Source of the DNA: Methanobacteriota archaeon
GTDB lineage: Archaea > Methanobacteriota > Methanobacteria > Methanobacteriales > Methanobacteriaceae
DNA length: 10,680 bases
Assembly (NCBI GenBank): GCA_023434825.1
Contig: JAEYSH010000245.1
Span: 1-10,680 of the forward strand
Direction: 5' to 3'
Shown: positions 1 to 7,666 of the stretch, piece by piece
Numbering within the stretch: the stretch's first letter is position 1
Layout: every line of letters begins with the position of its first letter
Notes under the pieces: model-generated
The model's input: the letters and a program-made list of their open reading frames with translations, nothing else
Told to the model about the DNA's origin: nothing
The model's database searches: none
Position numbers and translations under genes: made by a program

Positions 1-1048
1 AATCTGCTTCTTCTGCCAAATCAGGTACAATATCACCTACGGTTTTACCGATATGTTCTTCTGGTGAAATACCATTAAGTTCAGCCATACACCCATTTAT
101 ACGCCTATATCTGAGTTCTTGGTCTAATACACAAAGACCAATATGTGCAGAGTCATATATAGCTTCTATTTCCTTAATATGATCTTTTGAAGTTTTTTCA
201 CTTTCTCTAAGTACTTCTTCAGATTTTTTACGTTCGCTAATATCAAATAAAGATGATCTACTCATTATATAATTACCTTCAGAATCTTTAATTGCAGTAG
301 CATTCACAAGAACAGGTAAAATAGTGCCATCTTTTCTGATCATGTCAAATTCTTGATCATAAGCATATCCCCTATCTTTGAAGACTGGAAAGATTTTATT
401 AAATTTTTCAACACTTTCTTCAGTAAATAAATCAACAACATTTTTCTTTTCAATAATTTCTTCTCTGGAATAGCCTAACCATGAAAGTTCTGTGTCGTTA
501 ATTTTTACAAAGTAACCATCTTCATCCAGTGAATGGTAACCACATGGCGCATTATTATACAGATCAGATATCTCAGCATAGGCATTTTCAAGTTCTGCTG
601 TACGTTTCTGGACTTTTAATTCTAAATTATCGTGAGCTTGCCTTAATTTTTCCTTACGTTGGGCTAATTTCTTATCAAGATCATGTTTATAAATAGCAGT
701 TTCTATAGAAACTGCCAATCCATCATAATTAATTGGCTTGGTTAAAAATCCATAAGGTTTTGTTAATTTAGCGCGTTTAAATGTCTCTTTATCTGAAAAA
801 GCAGACATATATATGATGGGAACATCTAAAAATTCTTGAATTAAAGCAGATGTTTCAACACCATCCATATCTCCCTTTAAAATTATGTCCATTAAAATTA
901 AATCAGGTTTAAATTCTCCAGCCTTTTTTATTGCCTCTTCTCCTCTGGAAGCTATTGAAATAACTTCATATTCCAAATTTTTCAATATCCTTTCTAAATC
1001 CATAGCAGTAATGGCTTCATCTTCAACTATTAATATTCTGGCCGTCAG
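1..1048 (-). CDS. Receiver-PAS-PAS signalling protein (probable sensor kinase), partial
   Basis: A reading frame with no stop runs from 1048 off the left edge, giving 349 residues. Residues 1-120 are a CheY-like receiver domain. It starts TARILIVEDE (acidic pocket D10/E11), has the likely phospho-acceptor D54 in LILMDI, S82 in YMSAF and K104 in LTKPI. A helical linker (about 112-165) leads to a PAS domain (about 166-285, with WLGYSREEI and FDMIRKDGT, ending in the usual DISERKKSEE linker). A second PAS domain starts near 305 (YDSAHIGLCVLD). The rest, possibly a histidine kinase module, lies outside. No ATG, GTG or TTG fits the conserved N-terminus. The only codon matching the family start is CTG at 1048-1046, seven nt after AGGGGG; the next in-frame ATG is residue 17, inside the domain. 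The domain calls are firm; the output domain is unknown. Confidence 0.85.
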   Translation of the reverse strand, partial: MTARILIVEDEAITAMDLERILKNLEYEVISIASRGEEAIKKAGEFKPDLILMDIILKGDMDGVETSALIQEFLDVPIIYMSAFSDKETFKRAKLTKPYGFLTKPINYDGLAVSIETAIYKHDLDKKLAQRKEKLRQAHDNLELKVQKRTAELENAYAEISDLYNNAPCGYHSLDEDGYFVKINDTELSWLGYSREEIIEKKNVVDLFTEESVEKFNKIFPVFKDRGYAYDQEFDMIRKDGTILPVLVNATAIKDSEGNYIMSRSSLFDISERKKSEEVLRESEKTSKDHIKEIEAIYDSAHIGLCVLDQELRYRRINGCMAELNGISPEEHIGKTVGDIVPDLAEEAD

Positions 1049-1579
1049 AAAACATCCCCCTTAGTATAAAGAATATATTATTTAATGATTTATTAAAATC
1101 ATATTAAAATGTTACTATCCAATACATTAAGGAATACTCTGATTGATTTTAAATTCAAATAAGGAATAAACCCCCTACTCATGTGTTTTTTTGTTAATCA
1201 TTTTAATAAAAATTTTAAATGGTCTTATTTCATAATGTTACAGCTTTTATTTAATCTATTAATCAAATTTAATCAAAAACAAGTTATTTTTAAATGAATA
1301 ATTAGTTGATTAGTTTTATTATAGAAACTATGGCAATATCATATGAAATAATATTAAAAGTAAAAGGGGGATGAGTACATCAATAAAAAAAAATGTCATG
1401 GAAGCACTTATATTGATGTACCCAAGTGGTAAAGGCAAATCCACATCAATCTTCTATTTTTATCTAATTTAAATTTATTTTAACCTAATTAATCATGAAT
1501 TTTATTTATATAGAATAATTAAAGCAGAAAAAAATCAAATATATCTTAAATTATTAATTCAAAAAAGGGATTATAAAAA
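1049..1579. other. AT-rich spacer between sensor gene and tetR
   Basis: This 530-base stretch holds no convincing gene. Its right end, just after the tetR stop, has T-tracts on the minus strand (CCCTTTTTTG and GATTTTTTT) that could serve as a U-tract terminator for tetR. Its left end carries the AGGGGG ribosome binding site of the sensor gene and AT-rich sequence that could hold its promoter, though no single TATA box stands out. The middle has a perfect inverted repeat, listed separately. I found no tRNA, known riboswitch or insertion sequence end. Confidence 0.6.
1375..1421. repeat. Perfect 11-bp inverted repeat with 25-nt loop
   Basis: GTACATCAATA (1375-1385) is matched exactly by its reverse complement TATTGATGTAC (1411-1421). 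The core ACATCAAT occurs a third time, in direct orientation, at 1443-1450, so the octamer appears three times within 74 bases. It could be an RNA stem-loop or a regulator binding site in front of the sensor gene. Function unknown. Confidence 0.5.
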
Positions 1580-2284
1580 TTAATCTTCCCTATTCATAAT
1601 CATATGTTTTATTAAATTTCCTACATCCTTAAAATAGATTTCATGACTAATTCCGTTATTTTTTAATATATTTTCACGATCTGAAGGAATATTAGATATA
1701 CTTTTAGATATTGAAGATATTAAAACCGCAACTTCAACAGGATTAACGTCATTACGAATAGTGGTATCATCAATTCCCATTTGAACAGAATCACGTAAAA
1801 TTGAGAATCTCTCATTACGCAGCTTAATTATCTCTGCTGCACATTGACTAACATATGGCATAGATCCTTCTGACTGATTCTTAGCTTTTTTACCTTTTTT
1901 CTCATTAAAAGAGGTATCTGCAAGATTAAACCTTCCAGACTGAAAATAATTATAAATTTGAATATACTCATGATATTGTTCTGTAAATTCATTATAAGCA
2001 TTCATATATGCAGCTACTTTATCAAAACCCTTATTTTGGTTTCCAATAGCATCTCTAATCATTGAATTTAAGATTCGGGTTCCTCTAAGTACAATTGCAA
2101 AAAATAGTGAATCTTTATTTTGAAAGTAAAGATATAAAGTTGCCTTACTGAGTTCAACTTCACCCGCTATATCTTTCATAGAAACATTATCAAAACCTTT
2201 AGAAAAAAATAGCTTCTCTGCAGCATTAATAATATCATGCTGTCGCTGCTTTTTCTCCCTTTCCCTTCTATCTCCGATTGACAT
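1580..2284 (-). CDS. TetR/AcrR-family transcriptional regulator
   Basis: The 234-residue protein has a basic N-terminus (RREREKKQRQ) followed by a TetR-type DNA-binding domain at about residues 16-64: IINAAEKLFFSKGF, then VSMKDIAGEVELSKATLYLYF, in which the helix-turn-helix and the TLYLYFQNKD signature are clear. The C-terminal half (about 70-234) is helical with no recognisable ligand pocket, as usual in this family, so the inducer cannot be predicted. The ATG at 2284 follows TTAGGTGGATGC, a good ribosome binding site. The gene stands alone: its neighbour on the left is over 500 bases away, and on the right lies the 3' end of the mrt operon. Palindromes in its own upstream region suggest autoregulation, but this is inference. 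Family call very likely; regulon unknown. Confidence 0.9.
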   Translation of the reverse strand: MSIGDRREREKKQRQHDIINAAEKLFFSKGFDNVSMKDIAGEVELSKATLYLYFQNKDSLFFAIVLRGTRILNSMIRDAIGNQNKGFDKVAAYMNAYNEFTEQYHEYIQIYNYFQSGRFNLADTSFNEKKGKKAKNQSEGSMPYVSQCAAEIIKLRNERFSILRDSVQMGIDDTTIRNDVNPVEVAVLISSISKSISNIPSDRENILKNNGISHEIYFKDVGNLIKHMIMNRED

Positions 2285-2300
2285 GCATCCACCTAATAAT

Positions 2301-2311
2301 GAAGTTACTTC
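2301..2311. promoter_or_regulatory. Candidate operator upstream of tetR
   Basis: GAAGT-T-ACTTC is a perfect palindrome 17 bases before the tetR start codon. It lies about where transcription should begin if the AT palindrome at 2329-2340 acts as the TATA box, a placement suited to repression. A single short palindrome is weak evidence. Confidence 0.3.
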
Positions 2312-2328
2312 ACCAACATTTTTAATAA

Positions 2329-2340
2329 ATATAATTATAT
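2329..2340 (-). promoter_or_regulatory. Possible TATA region of tetR
   Basis: The 12-bp perfect palindrome ATATAATTATAT lies about 45 bases before the tetR start. It is a plausible archaeal TATA element for the leftward gene, placing the start of transcription near 2305-2312. In such AT-rich DNA the match is weak. Confidence 0.3.
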
Positions 2341-2501
2341 CTTGATATACTTATCTGAATTTAAATATTTATAGTATATTAGTGATATATAACATCTTCT
2401 ATCTTGTTTTATCAAAAATGAATGCATCAAAGCGTATATTACAATAAAAAAAGTTTTCTAATAATTTAAAATTTGAAAAGGATATTTTCAAAAGAATATT
2501 T
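2341..2501. other. Gene-free AT-rich spacer between tetR promoter and mrt terminator
   Basis: There is no gene, no strong hairpin and no recognised site here. It separates the tetR control region from the end of the mrt transcription unit, and might hold upstream elements of tetR. Confidence 0.5.
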
Positions 2502-2544
2502 AAAATAAAAAAGGAACCCTCAAACACACAAAGTGTGTTTGGGG
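2502..2544 (-). terminator. Probable terminator of the mrt operon
   Basis: On the minus strand, the last hairpin of the 3' region has a perfect 9-bp stem (2521-2529 with 2533-2541, TTT loop). It extends to 12 pairs if one G-T wobble at 2520/2542 is allowed. About ten bases later come T6 and T4 tracts (2507-2512 and 2502-2505). Stem-loop plus U-tract is what one expects at the end of a highly expressed archaeal operon. Confidence 0.6.
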
Positions 2545-2737
2545 CATGCGAAATCAAAGATTTCGCTGTTCAGAAAACCTCTCAAACACTCCGTGTTTGG
2601 AGCGCAAAAACTTTCAGTTTTTGCAAGCTTTGGTTTTCTTCAACGCCGAAAATTCATAGCTTTCAAAAATCTTCGATTTTTGAGGGAATTTTCGAGCAGT
2701 AGTGGACTAATCCACTATTTAGAGTCTACTTTTCTGC

Positions 2738-2745
<8 letters not shown>
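2518..2745. repeat. Array of perfect short hairpins in the mrtA 3' region
   Basis: Seven palindromic elements lie almost end to end. They are: 2521-2541 (9-bp stem, 3-base loop); 2548-2566 (8-bp, loop AAA); 2583-2599 (7-bp, loop TCC); 2604-2624 (9-bp, loop TTC); 2647-2694, an outer 9-bp stem CGAAAATTC/GAATTTTCG enclosing an inner 9-bp stem 2663-2683 (loop TTC); 2700-2717 (7-bp, loop CTAA); and the 12-bp palindrome CTGCTTAAGCAG at 2734-2745, which overlaps the mrtA stop codon. Every stem listed is fully complementary. The stems resemble one another (CAAACAC, CAAAAAT, GCGAAAT openings), and five hairpins have three-base loops, so they look like diverged copies of one unit. The RNA copy would be the 3' untranslated region of the mrt mRNA. 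Confidence 0.8.
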
Positions 2746-4387
<1,642 letters not shown>

Positions 4388-4388
4388 T

Positions 4389-5183
4389 TTATTCACCTAA
4401 TTTGCGTTTTAAGTCGTTTTTGAAAACTTCTAATCCGTATCCACCGTCAGTTCTTGCAGCGTGGATTGTTTCAACTACACCAATTGCTTCTTCATCATCA
4501 CGCATGCTGATGTTGTCGTTTCTGTAGATTGTAGTAATTTCTTTAAGATGTTCTTCATCTAAAGCTTCACCAACGTTTACAGGCTCGTCAAGAGGTCTTC
4601 CAACTTGGTCTTTTACGTATGAAATCTGACCAGTTTCTTCATTGTAAACATATCTTTGTAGAGCGTCAAACATTAATCCGTTTTCATCTAATCTTAATGA
4701 GTGTCCGTGAACTGTTGCACCTCTTATACCTGTTTTAGCAGGATCAAAGAGATCAGTTTCAATTAAAGTTTTGGAAACTTTTTCTAGATCGGATTCTCTC
4801 ATTTCTACAACTTGTCTTCCGGATAGTGTTCCGGTATCTACACCTCTAAATCTCCACATGTAGGTTCTTGCCCTATCATATGGCTGAGCAGGTGCGTTGT
4901 ACATTGAATCGGTAAATTGAACATATCTTGTCCTGTTACCAGCAGCAGCACCGTCAATAGGCTCTACGAGATCTTTCATTATGTCTTCTTCGAAGTCCAT
5001 TTCTTCAAGAGGAGGGTGAACACTTTTGTAACCTTCTCCAGGGTTTCTGTGACCTAATACTTTTACTATATCTTCATCCGCAATTTCCCTGATTTTTTTA
5101 AGTTCAAAATCAGGATCCATGTGATTTCTACGGTTTTCAGCAATTTTTGTTTCTCCAGGGGAGTATTGAGCTTTATAAGCCAT
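4389..5183 (-). CDS. mrtG: Methyl-coenzyme M reductase II, gamma subunit
   Basis: This gamma subunit of 264 residues is longer than the roughly 249 of isoenzyme I and matches isoenzyme II. It opens with AYKAQYSPG and carries the DTGTLSGRQVVEMR segment (about residues 116-129), whose LSGR residues line the coenzyme entrance in known MCR structures. This is followed by GATVHGHSLRLDENG (about 154-168). The ATG at 5183 follows AGGTGATTAAGA, a strong ribosome binding site built from the last codons of mrtD; the gap between the two genes is 2 nt. Its own last codons in turn supply the GGTGA for mrtA. These shared signals should keep subunit synthesis balanced. I see no missing or broken region. Confidence 0.96.
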   Translation of the reverse strand: MAYKAQYSPGETKIAENRRNHMDPDFELKKIREIADEDIVKVLGHRNPGEGYKSVHPPLEEMDFEEDIMKDLVEPIDGAAAGNRTRYVQFTDSMYNAPAQPYDRARTYMWRFRGVDTGTLSGRQVVEMRESDLEKVSKTLIETDLFDPAKTGIRGATVHGHSLRLDENGLMFDALQRYVYNEETGQISYVKDQVGRPLDEPVNVGEALDEEHLKEITTIYRNDNISMRDDEEAIGVVETIHAARTDGGYGLEVFKNDLKRKLGE

Positions 5184-5185
5184 TC

Positions 5186-5674
5186 TTAATCACCTATTAA
5201 TTTTACAGTATCTCCGGACTTTGATTTTGGATCCACCATTCCAATAAGGCGAGGATCAATATTATCATCCAGTCCGTAACCTACTTTTAAGTAATCTGAA
5301 ACAGTAATATTTGTTTTAGTGAAAATACCAGTATCAACTTCAAATCCGAAGCTTAAAGTATTTTCAAGCAGATTTTGCAAATTTTCAAGGATATTATCAA
5401 GTTCATCGTACATTACGGTTACTATTAATTCTCCAACAGAAACACGAAGTTCTACTGAATCATCTTTAACATTAATAACCTTTCTATCTTCATGATTAAC
5501 CTGAGTTCCTTTTGCAGGGCCGAATCCCACAATTTTAGGAATGTTATTTCCATTAACAATAACTCTTAAAACTCCATCATATTCCATAATACCATTAAGT
5601 ATTTTTTCTGTAGTCTGGGGTTTTAAACGTCTATAAGGGAAAATTTTAACATCAACGGCCTTTATTTCTTCCAT
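5186..5674 (-). CDS. mrtD: Methyl-coenzyme M reductase operon protein D
   Basis: This 162-residue protein belongs to the McrD family, encoded in methanogen mcr and mrt operons but not a stable subunit of the enzyme. It is thought to help assembly or activation of MCR. Typical family features are the start VDVKIFPYRRLKPQTTEKIL, an internal VNGNNIPKIVGFGPAKGT segment, and ELRVSVGELIVTV in the middle. The ATG at 5674 follows GAGGCGGTAAT. It lies 23 nt after mrtB and 2 nt before mrtG. The D-to-G junction without an mcrC gene is the main sign that this is the isoenzyme II operon. Its exact biochemical role in this organism cannot be read from the sequence. Confidence 0.93.
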   Translation of the reverse strand: MEEIKAVDVKIFPYRRLKPQTTEKILNGIMEYDGVLRVIVNGNNIPKIVGFGPAKGTQVNHEDRKVINVKDDSVELRVSVGELIVTVMYDELDNILENLQNLLENTLSFGFEVDTGIFTKTNITVSDYLKVGYGLDDNIDPRLIGMVDPKSKSGDTVKLIGD

Positions 5675-5697
5675 ATTACCGCCTCAAAAACATTTTC

Positions 5698-7029
5698 TTA
5701 TAATTTATCCTTTACTTCCTTAGCTCCGTCAGCGACGTACTTAACTGGTTCTTTGAAGTATTCTATGTCTCCGTATACTGTACCCATTAATCCAGAAGTG
5801 GATTCAACTGAGAACATTTGAGTACCAGCGTCTAAACACATAGCTGCGGCTGCACAAGGTATTGTGAATCCTTTACTGTGTCTGGTTACTACGTGGTTTC
5901 CGTGGAAAGTACCAGGACTTCCTCCTCCGTAAATAGAGTGAGAGAAGAAACTCATTCCTACACCGACACCTTCTACACGTCCGTAGTCAACACCAGGAAG
6001 ACCGGTTTCGTATTCGAGTATATCGTTGAAGTATAATAGTGTGGATGGGACTCCCTGAGCTGCTCTTGCAGCACCTATGTTAACTATTACAGATGCAATT
6101 AAACCTGCAGCTGCGTAAGCGTTCCATAAAGCCCAGTCATTAGGTTCGTATAATTTAAATCCGGATGGTAATGTTTTAGCAACTCTAATTACACCATCGT
6201 CAAGAGCTCTTTCTACTGTTGATGCTACAACTGTACCAACAGTTCCTTTTCCATTTTCTTTTACTAAGTCAAATACAAGGTTGTTAGCATTTAAACCTTG
6301 ATATGCCATTCCTAAAAGGTGGAATCTTTCGAATGCTCCTAAAGCATCTCCAGTTTCAAACGCAGAGGTGTGTTCTAAAATGGATGATAAAGCTACTGCG
6401 TTAAGAGTGTTTTTCTTAGTGATAGCGACAACGTGGTTCGCCATTATGTTTCTTAGACCGTATCCAAGTCCTTCTAACATGACTGGAGGTCCGAGTAATG
6501 CTGAGACATTTGCACCAGTGAAATCAACAGTTTGAGGGTATTTTCCTAAAACTGCGGTTTTAACTGCAGGTGCGTCATATTTATCTACGTCAAATGCGTC
6601 AATGATTGCTTGAACAACTGCTCCACCGGCTACTAATGTAGAAACAGTGTAATCTGCTGCCAGATTCATTCTCTGAGTTGGCATCTGTACAAGCATTTGT
6701 TTACCGTCATTGATTAATTTTAAGCTAAAATCGTCTTCTTCATCGATTTGAATAATTTTCTGGATTTTTTCAGATATTATATCGACATTTTCTACGAGTG
6801 GTATTTTCAATTCTCTTCCAGGAACAAAATTTGCTTTACCACCGAAAGCTGCATTTTCTAATGCGCTTTCAATCCCTGCTAAGTTAACAGCAACTGAACG
6901 TTTTACTTCATGTACTATCTTTTCGATTGTAGGGTTTACCATTGGGCTAACAGCTTCTAAAGGAACGTTTTCTTCTAAAAGCTTTCCGTCAACACCATAT
7001 AGGTCTATTCTGTCTTCATAGGTTGGCAT
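5698..7029 (-). CDS. mrtB: Methyl-coenzyme M reductase II, beta subunit
   Basis: The beta subunit supplies residues at the coenzyme B and CoM end of the active site. I choose the ATG at 7029 (443 residues, the usual beta length), not the in-frame ATG ten codons upstream at 7059. AGAGGTG (7044-7038) sits seven nt before 7029, and homologues begin at the matching (M)PTYEDRIDLYG. With this start, the active-site tyrosine of SHSIYGGGSPG falls at residue 367, as in studied MCR enzymes; the fourth glycine of the usual YGGGGPG is serine here. GNHVVTRHSKGF follows directly. The region GAARAAQGVPSTLLY (about 319-333) is also well conserved. It is the first gene of the mrtBDGA unit, with a leader of about 310 nt in front. 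No frameshift or deletion is visible. Confidence 0.96.
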   Translation of the reverse strand: MPTYEDRIDLYGVDGKLLEENVPLEAVSPMVNPTIEKIVHEVKRSVAVNLAGIESALENAAFGGKANFVPGRELKIPLVENVDIISEKIQKIIQIDEEDDFSLKLINDGKQMLVQMPTQRMNLAADYTVSTLVAGGAVVQAIIDAFDVDKYDAPAVKTAVLGKYPQTVDFTGANVSALLGPPVMLEGLGYGLRNIMANHVVAITKKNTLNAVALSSILEHTSAFETGDALGAFERFHLLGMAYQGLNANNLVFDLVKENGKGTVGTVVASTVERALDDGVIRVAKTLPSGFKLYEPNDWALWNAYAAAGLIASVIVNIGAARAAQGVPSTLLYFNDILEYETGLPGVDYGRVEGVGVGMSFFSHSIYGGGSPGTFHGNHVVTRHSKGFTIPCAAAAMCLDAGTQMFSVESTSGLMGTVYGDIEYFKEPVKYVADGAKEVKDKL

Positions 7030-7088
7030 AACTTTTACACCTCTTGTTTGTATTTTCATTTTATAAATGAAACTAACATTTGAAATTA

Positions 7089-7110
7089 AAAAAGCTACAG
7101 GCAGCTTTTT
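7089..7110 (-). promoter_or_regulatory. Terminator-like hairpin in the mrt leader (attenuator candidate)
   Basis: On the minus strand, AAAAAGCT and AGCTTTTT form a perfect 8-bp stem with a 6-base loop, and the T-run continues one base past the stem. It lies about 60 nt before the mrtB start codon and after the predicted promoter, so it is inside the leader. The loop and 3' arm can pair instead with an upstream leader segment (7227-7236). Whether it stops transcription is untested, and archaeal termination depends more on U-tracts than on hairpins. Confidence 0.4.
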
Positions 7111-7226
7111 AGAAATATTTCAAATTTTATTGAGTAAACTGATGGCAATTTCAGTTTATTTATGTTCTCTTGGAGGGAAAAACGACTCAATATTAGATAA
7201 GATCGATTTAATATTACCTGAAATCT

Positions 7227-7236
7227 CCTGTAGCCT
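7227..7236 (-). promoter_or_regulatory. Candidate anti-terminator segment in the mrt leader
   Basis: The leader RNA here reads AGGCUACAGG. It can pair with CCUGUAGCUU (7101-7092) over ten positions, eight of them contiguous Watson-Crick pairs plus one G-U and one A-U pair. The partner overlaps the loop and 3' arm of the hairpin at 7089-7110, so the two structures exclude each other. Confidence 0.35.
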
Positions 7237-7280
7237 GGAAATGAAGTATAATGACAAAGTCATTTTCTTTTCCAAAACAT

Positions 7281-7307
7281 GCTGATAAAAAGATTTTTTT
7301 ACCCAGC
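7281..7307 (-). promoter_or_regulatory. Stem-loop near the 5' end of the mrt leader
   Basis: On the minus strand, GCTGG pairs with TCAGC positions (one G-T), then, past one bulged G, TAAAAA pairs with TTTTTA, closing a four-base loop. This gives about eleven pairs. It lies right after the 31-bp palindrome, so the start of the mrt transcript would be highly folded. Confidence 0.4.
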
Positions 7308-7309
7308 AC

Positions 7310-7340
7310 TAACCTATAGTCACATAGTGACCATAGGTTA
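7310..7340. promoter_or_regulatory. 31-bp near-palindrome at the predicted mrt transcription start
   Basis: The arms TAACCTATAGTCAC (7310-7323) and GTGACCATAGGTTA (7327-7340) are complementary at 13 of 14 positions around a 3-base centre, ATA. The edge lies about 25 bases downstream of the TATA box. It could be an operator for a dimeric regulator or the first hairpin of the mRNA. A further half-site, TGGTCA at 7353-7358, faces TGACCA at 7328-7333. Confidence 0.55.
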
Positions 7341-7364
7341 TTTTATAATTACTGGTCATTTTAG

Positions 7365-7372
7365 TATATAAA
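7365..7372 (-). promoter_or_regulatory. TATA box of the mrtBDGA promoter
   Basis: The minus strand reads GGAAGC then TTTATATA, a near-consensus Methanobacteriales TATA box with a purine-rich BRE-like segment in front. Transcription should start about 22-27 nt downstream, near 7340-7345, giving a leader of about 310 nt. A weaker AT-rich box at about 7060-7067 would start transcription too close to the mrtB ribosome binding site to be the main promoter. Confidence 0.6.
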
Positions 7373-7605
7373 GCTTCCTTAATGAAATTGCAAAATCTTA
7401 AGTCCTGTTATTAAACCATAATACCAAAATGACTATTAATAAGATATTAATTCTGAATTAATAATAAAAATAGAAAAAAAATAAATATTAAAACTGTATT
7501 ACTTTAAATGTTTCTAAATATGAATTATTTTTTAAATATGCATATTTTTAAAAGAAAAATTAATTGATTCAATCAAAATTTTGTTTTTTTATTAATGAAA
7601 TTTTA
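7373..7605. other. Divergent AT-rich control region between mrt and sppA
   Basis: The stretch has no gene. It lies between the divergent TATA boxes of mrt (minus) and the S49 peptidase gene (plus). The one clear structure is a 19-bp palindrome at 7445-7463 (arms TATTAATTC and GAATTAATA, one central base), about 75 bases upstream of the mrt TATA box. It could bind a regulator, but such AT-rich palindromes also arise by chance. Confidence 0.45.
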
Positions 7606-7613
7606 TTTATATA
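7606..7613 (+). promoter_or_regulatory. TATA box of the S49 peptidase gene
   Basis: TTTATATA lies 53 bases before the start codon at 7667. Transcription should begin near 7636-7640, leaving a leader of about 30 nt that contains the AGTGAT ribosome binding site. Confidence 0.55.
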
Positions 7614-7666
7614 CAATAGAAATCATAATTCACTCAACTTGAATTAATTAATTTCAAAGTGATTTT

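Noticed and set aside
1371..1472. 33-codon frame beginning MSTSIKKNVMEAL with a GKGKST stretch
   Set aside because: The ribosome binding site abuts the start codon with no spacing, and the frame is too short for the ATP-binding fold the GKGKST stretch might hint at.
7147..7254. 35-codon frame on the minus strand within the mrt leader (leader peptide?)
   Set aside because: There is no good ribosome binding site and no run of a single regulatory amino acid, so a peptide-based attenuator is not supported.
7067..7285. Open frame of 72 codons on the plus strand in front of mrtB
   Set aside because: It lies antisense to the predicted mrt leader, has no ribosome binding site and shows no recognisable domain. 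The RNA structures explain this region better, though a small gene cannot be fully excluded.
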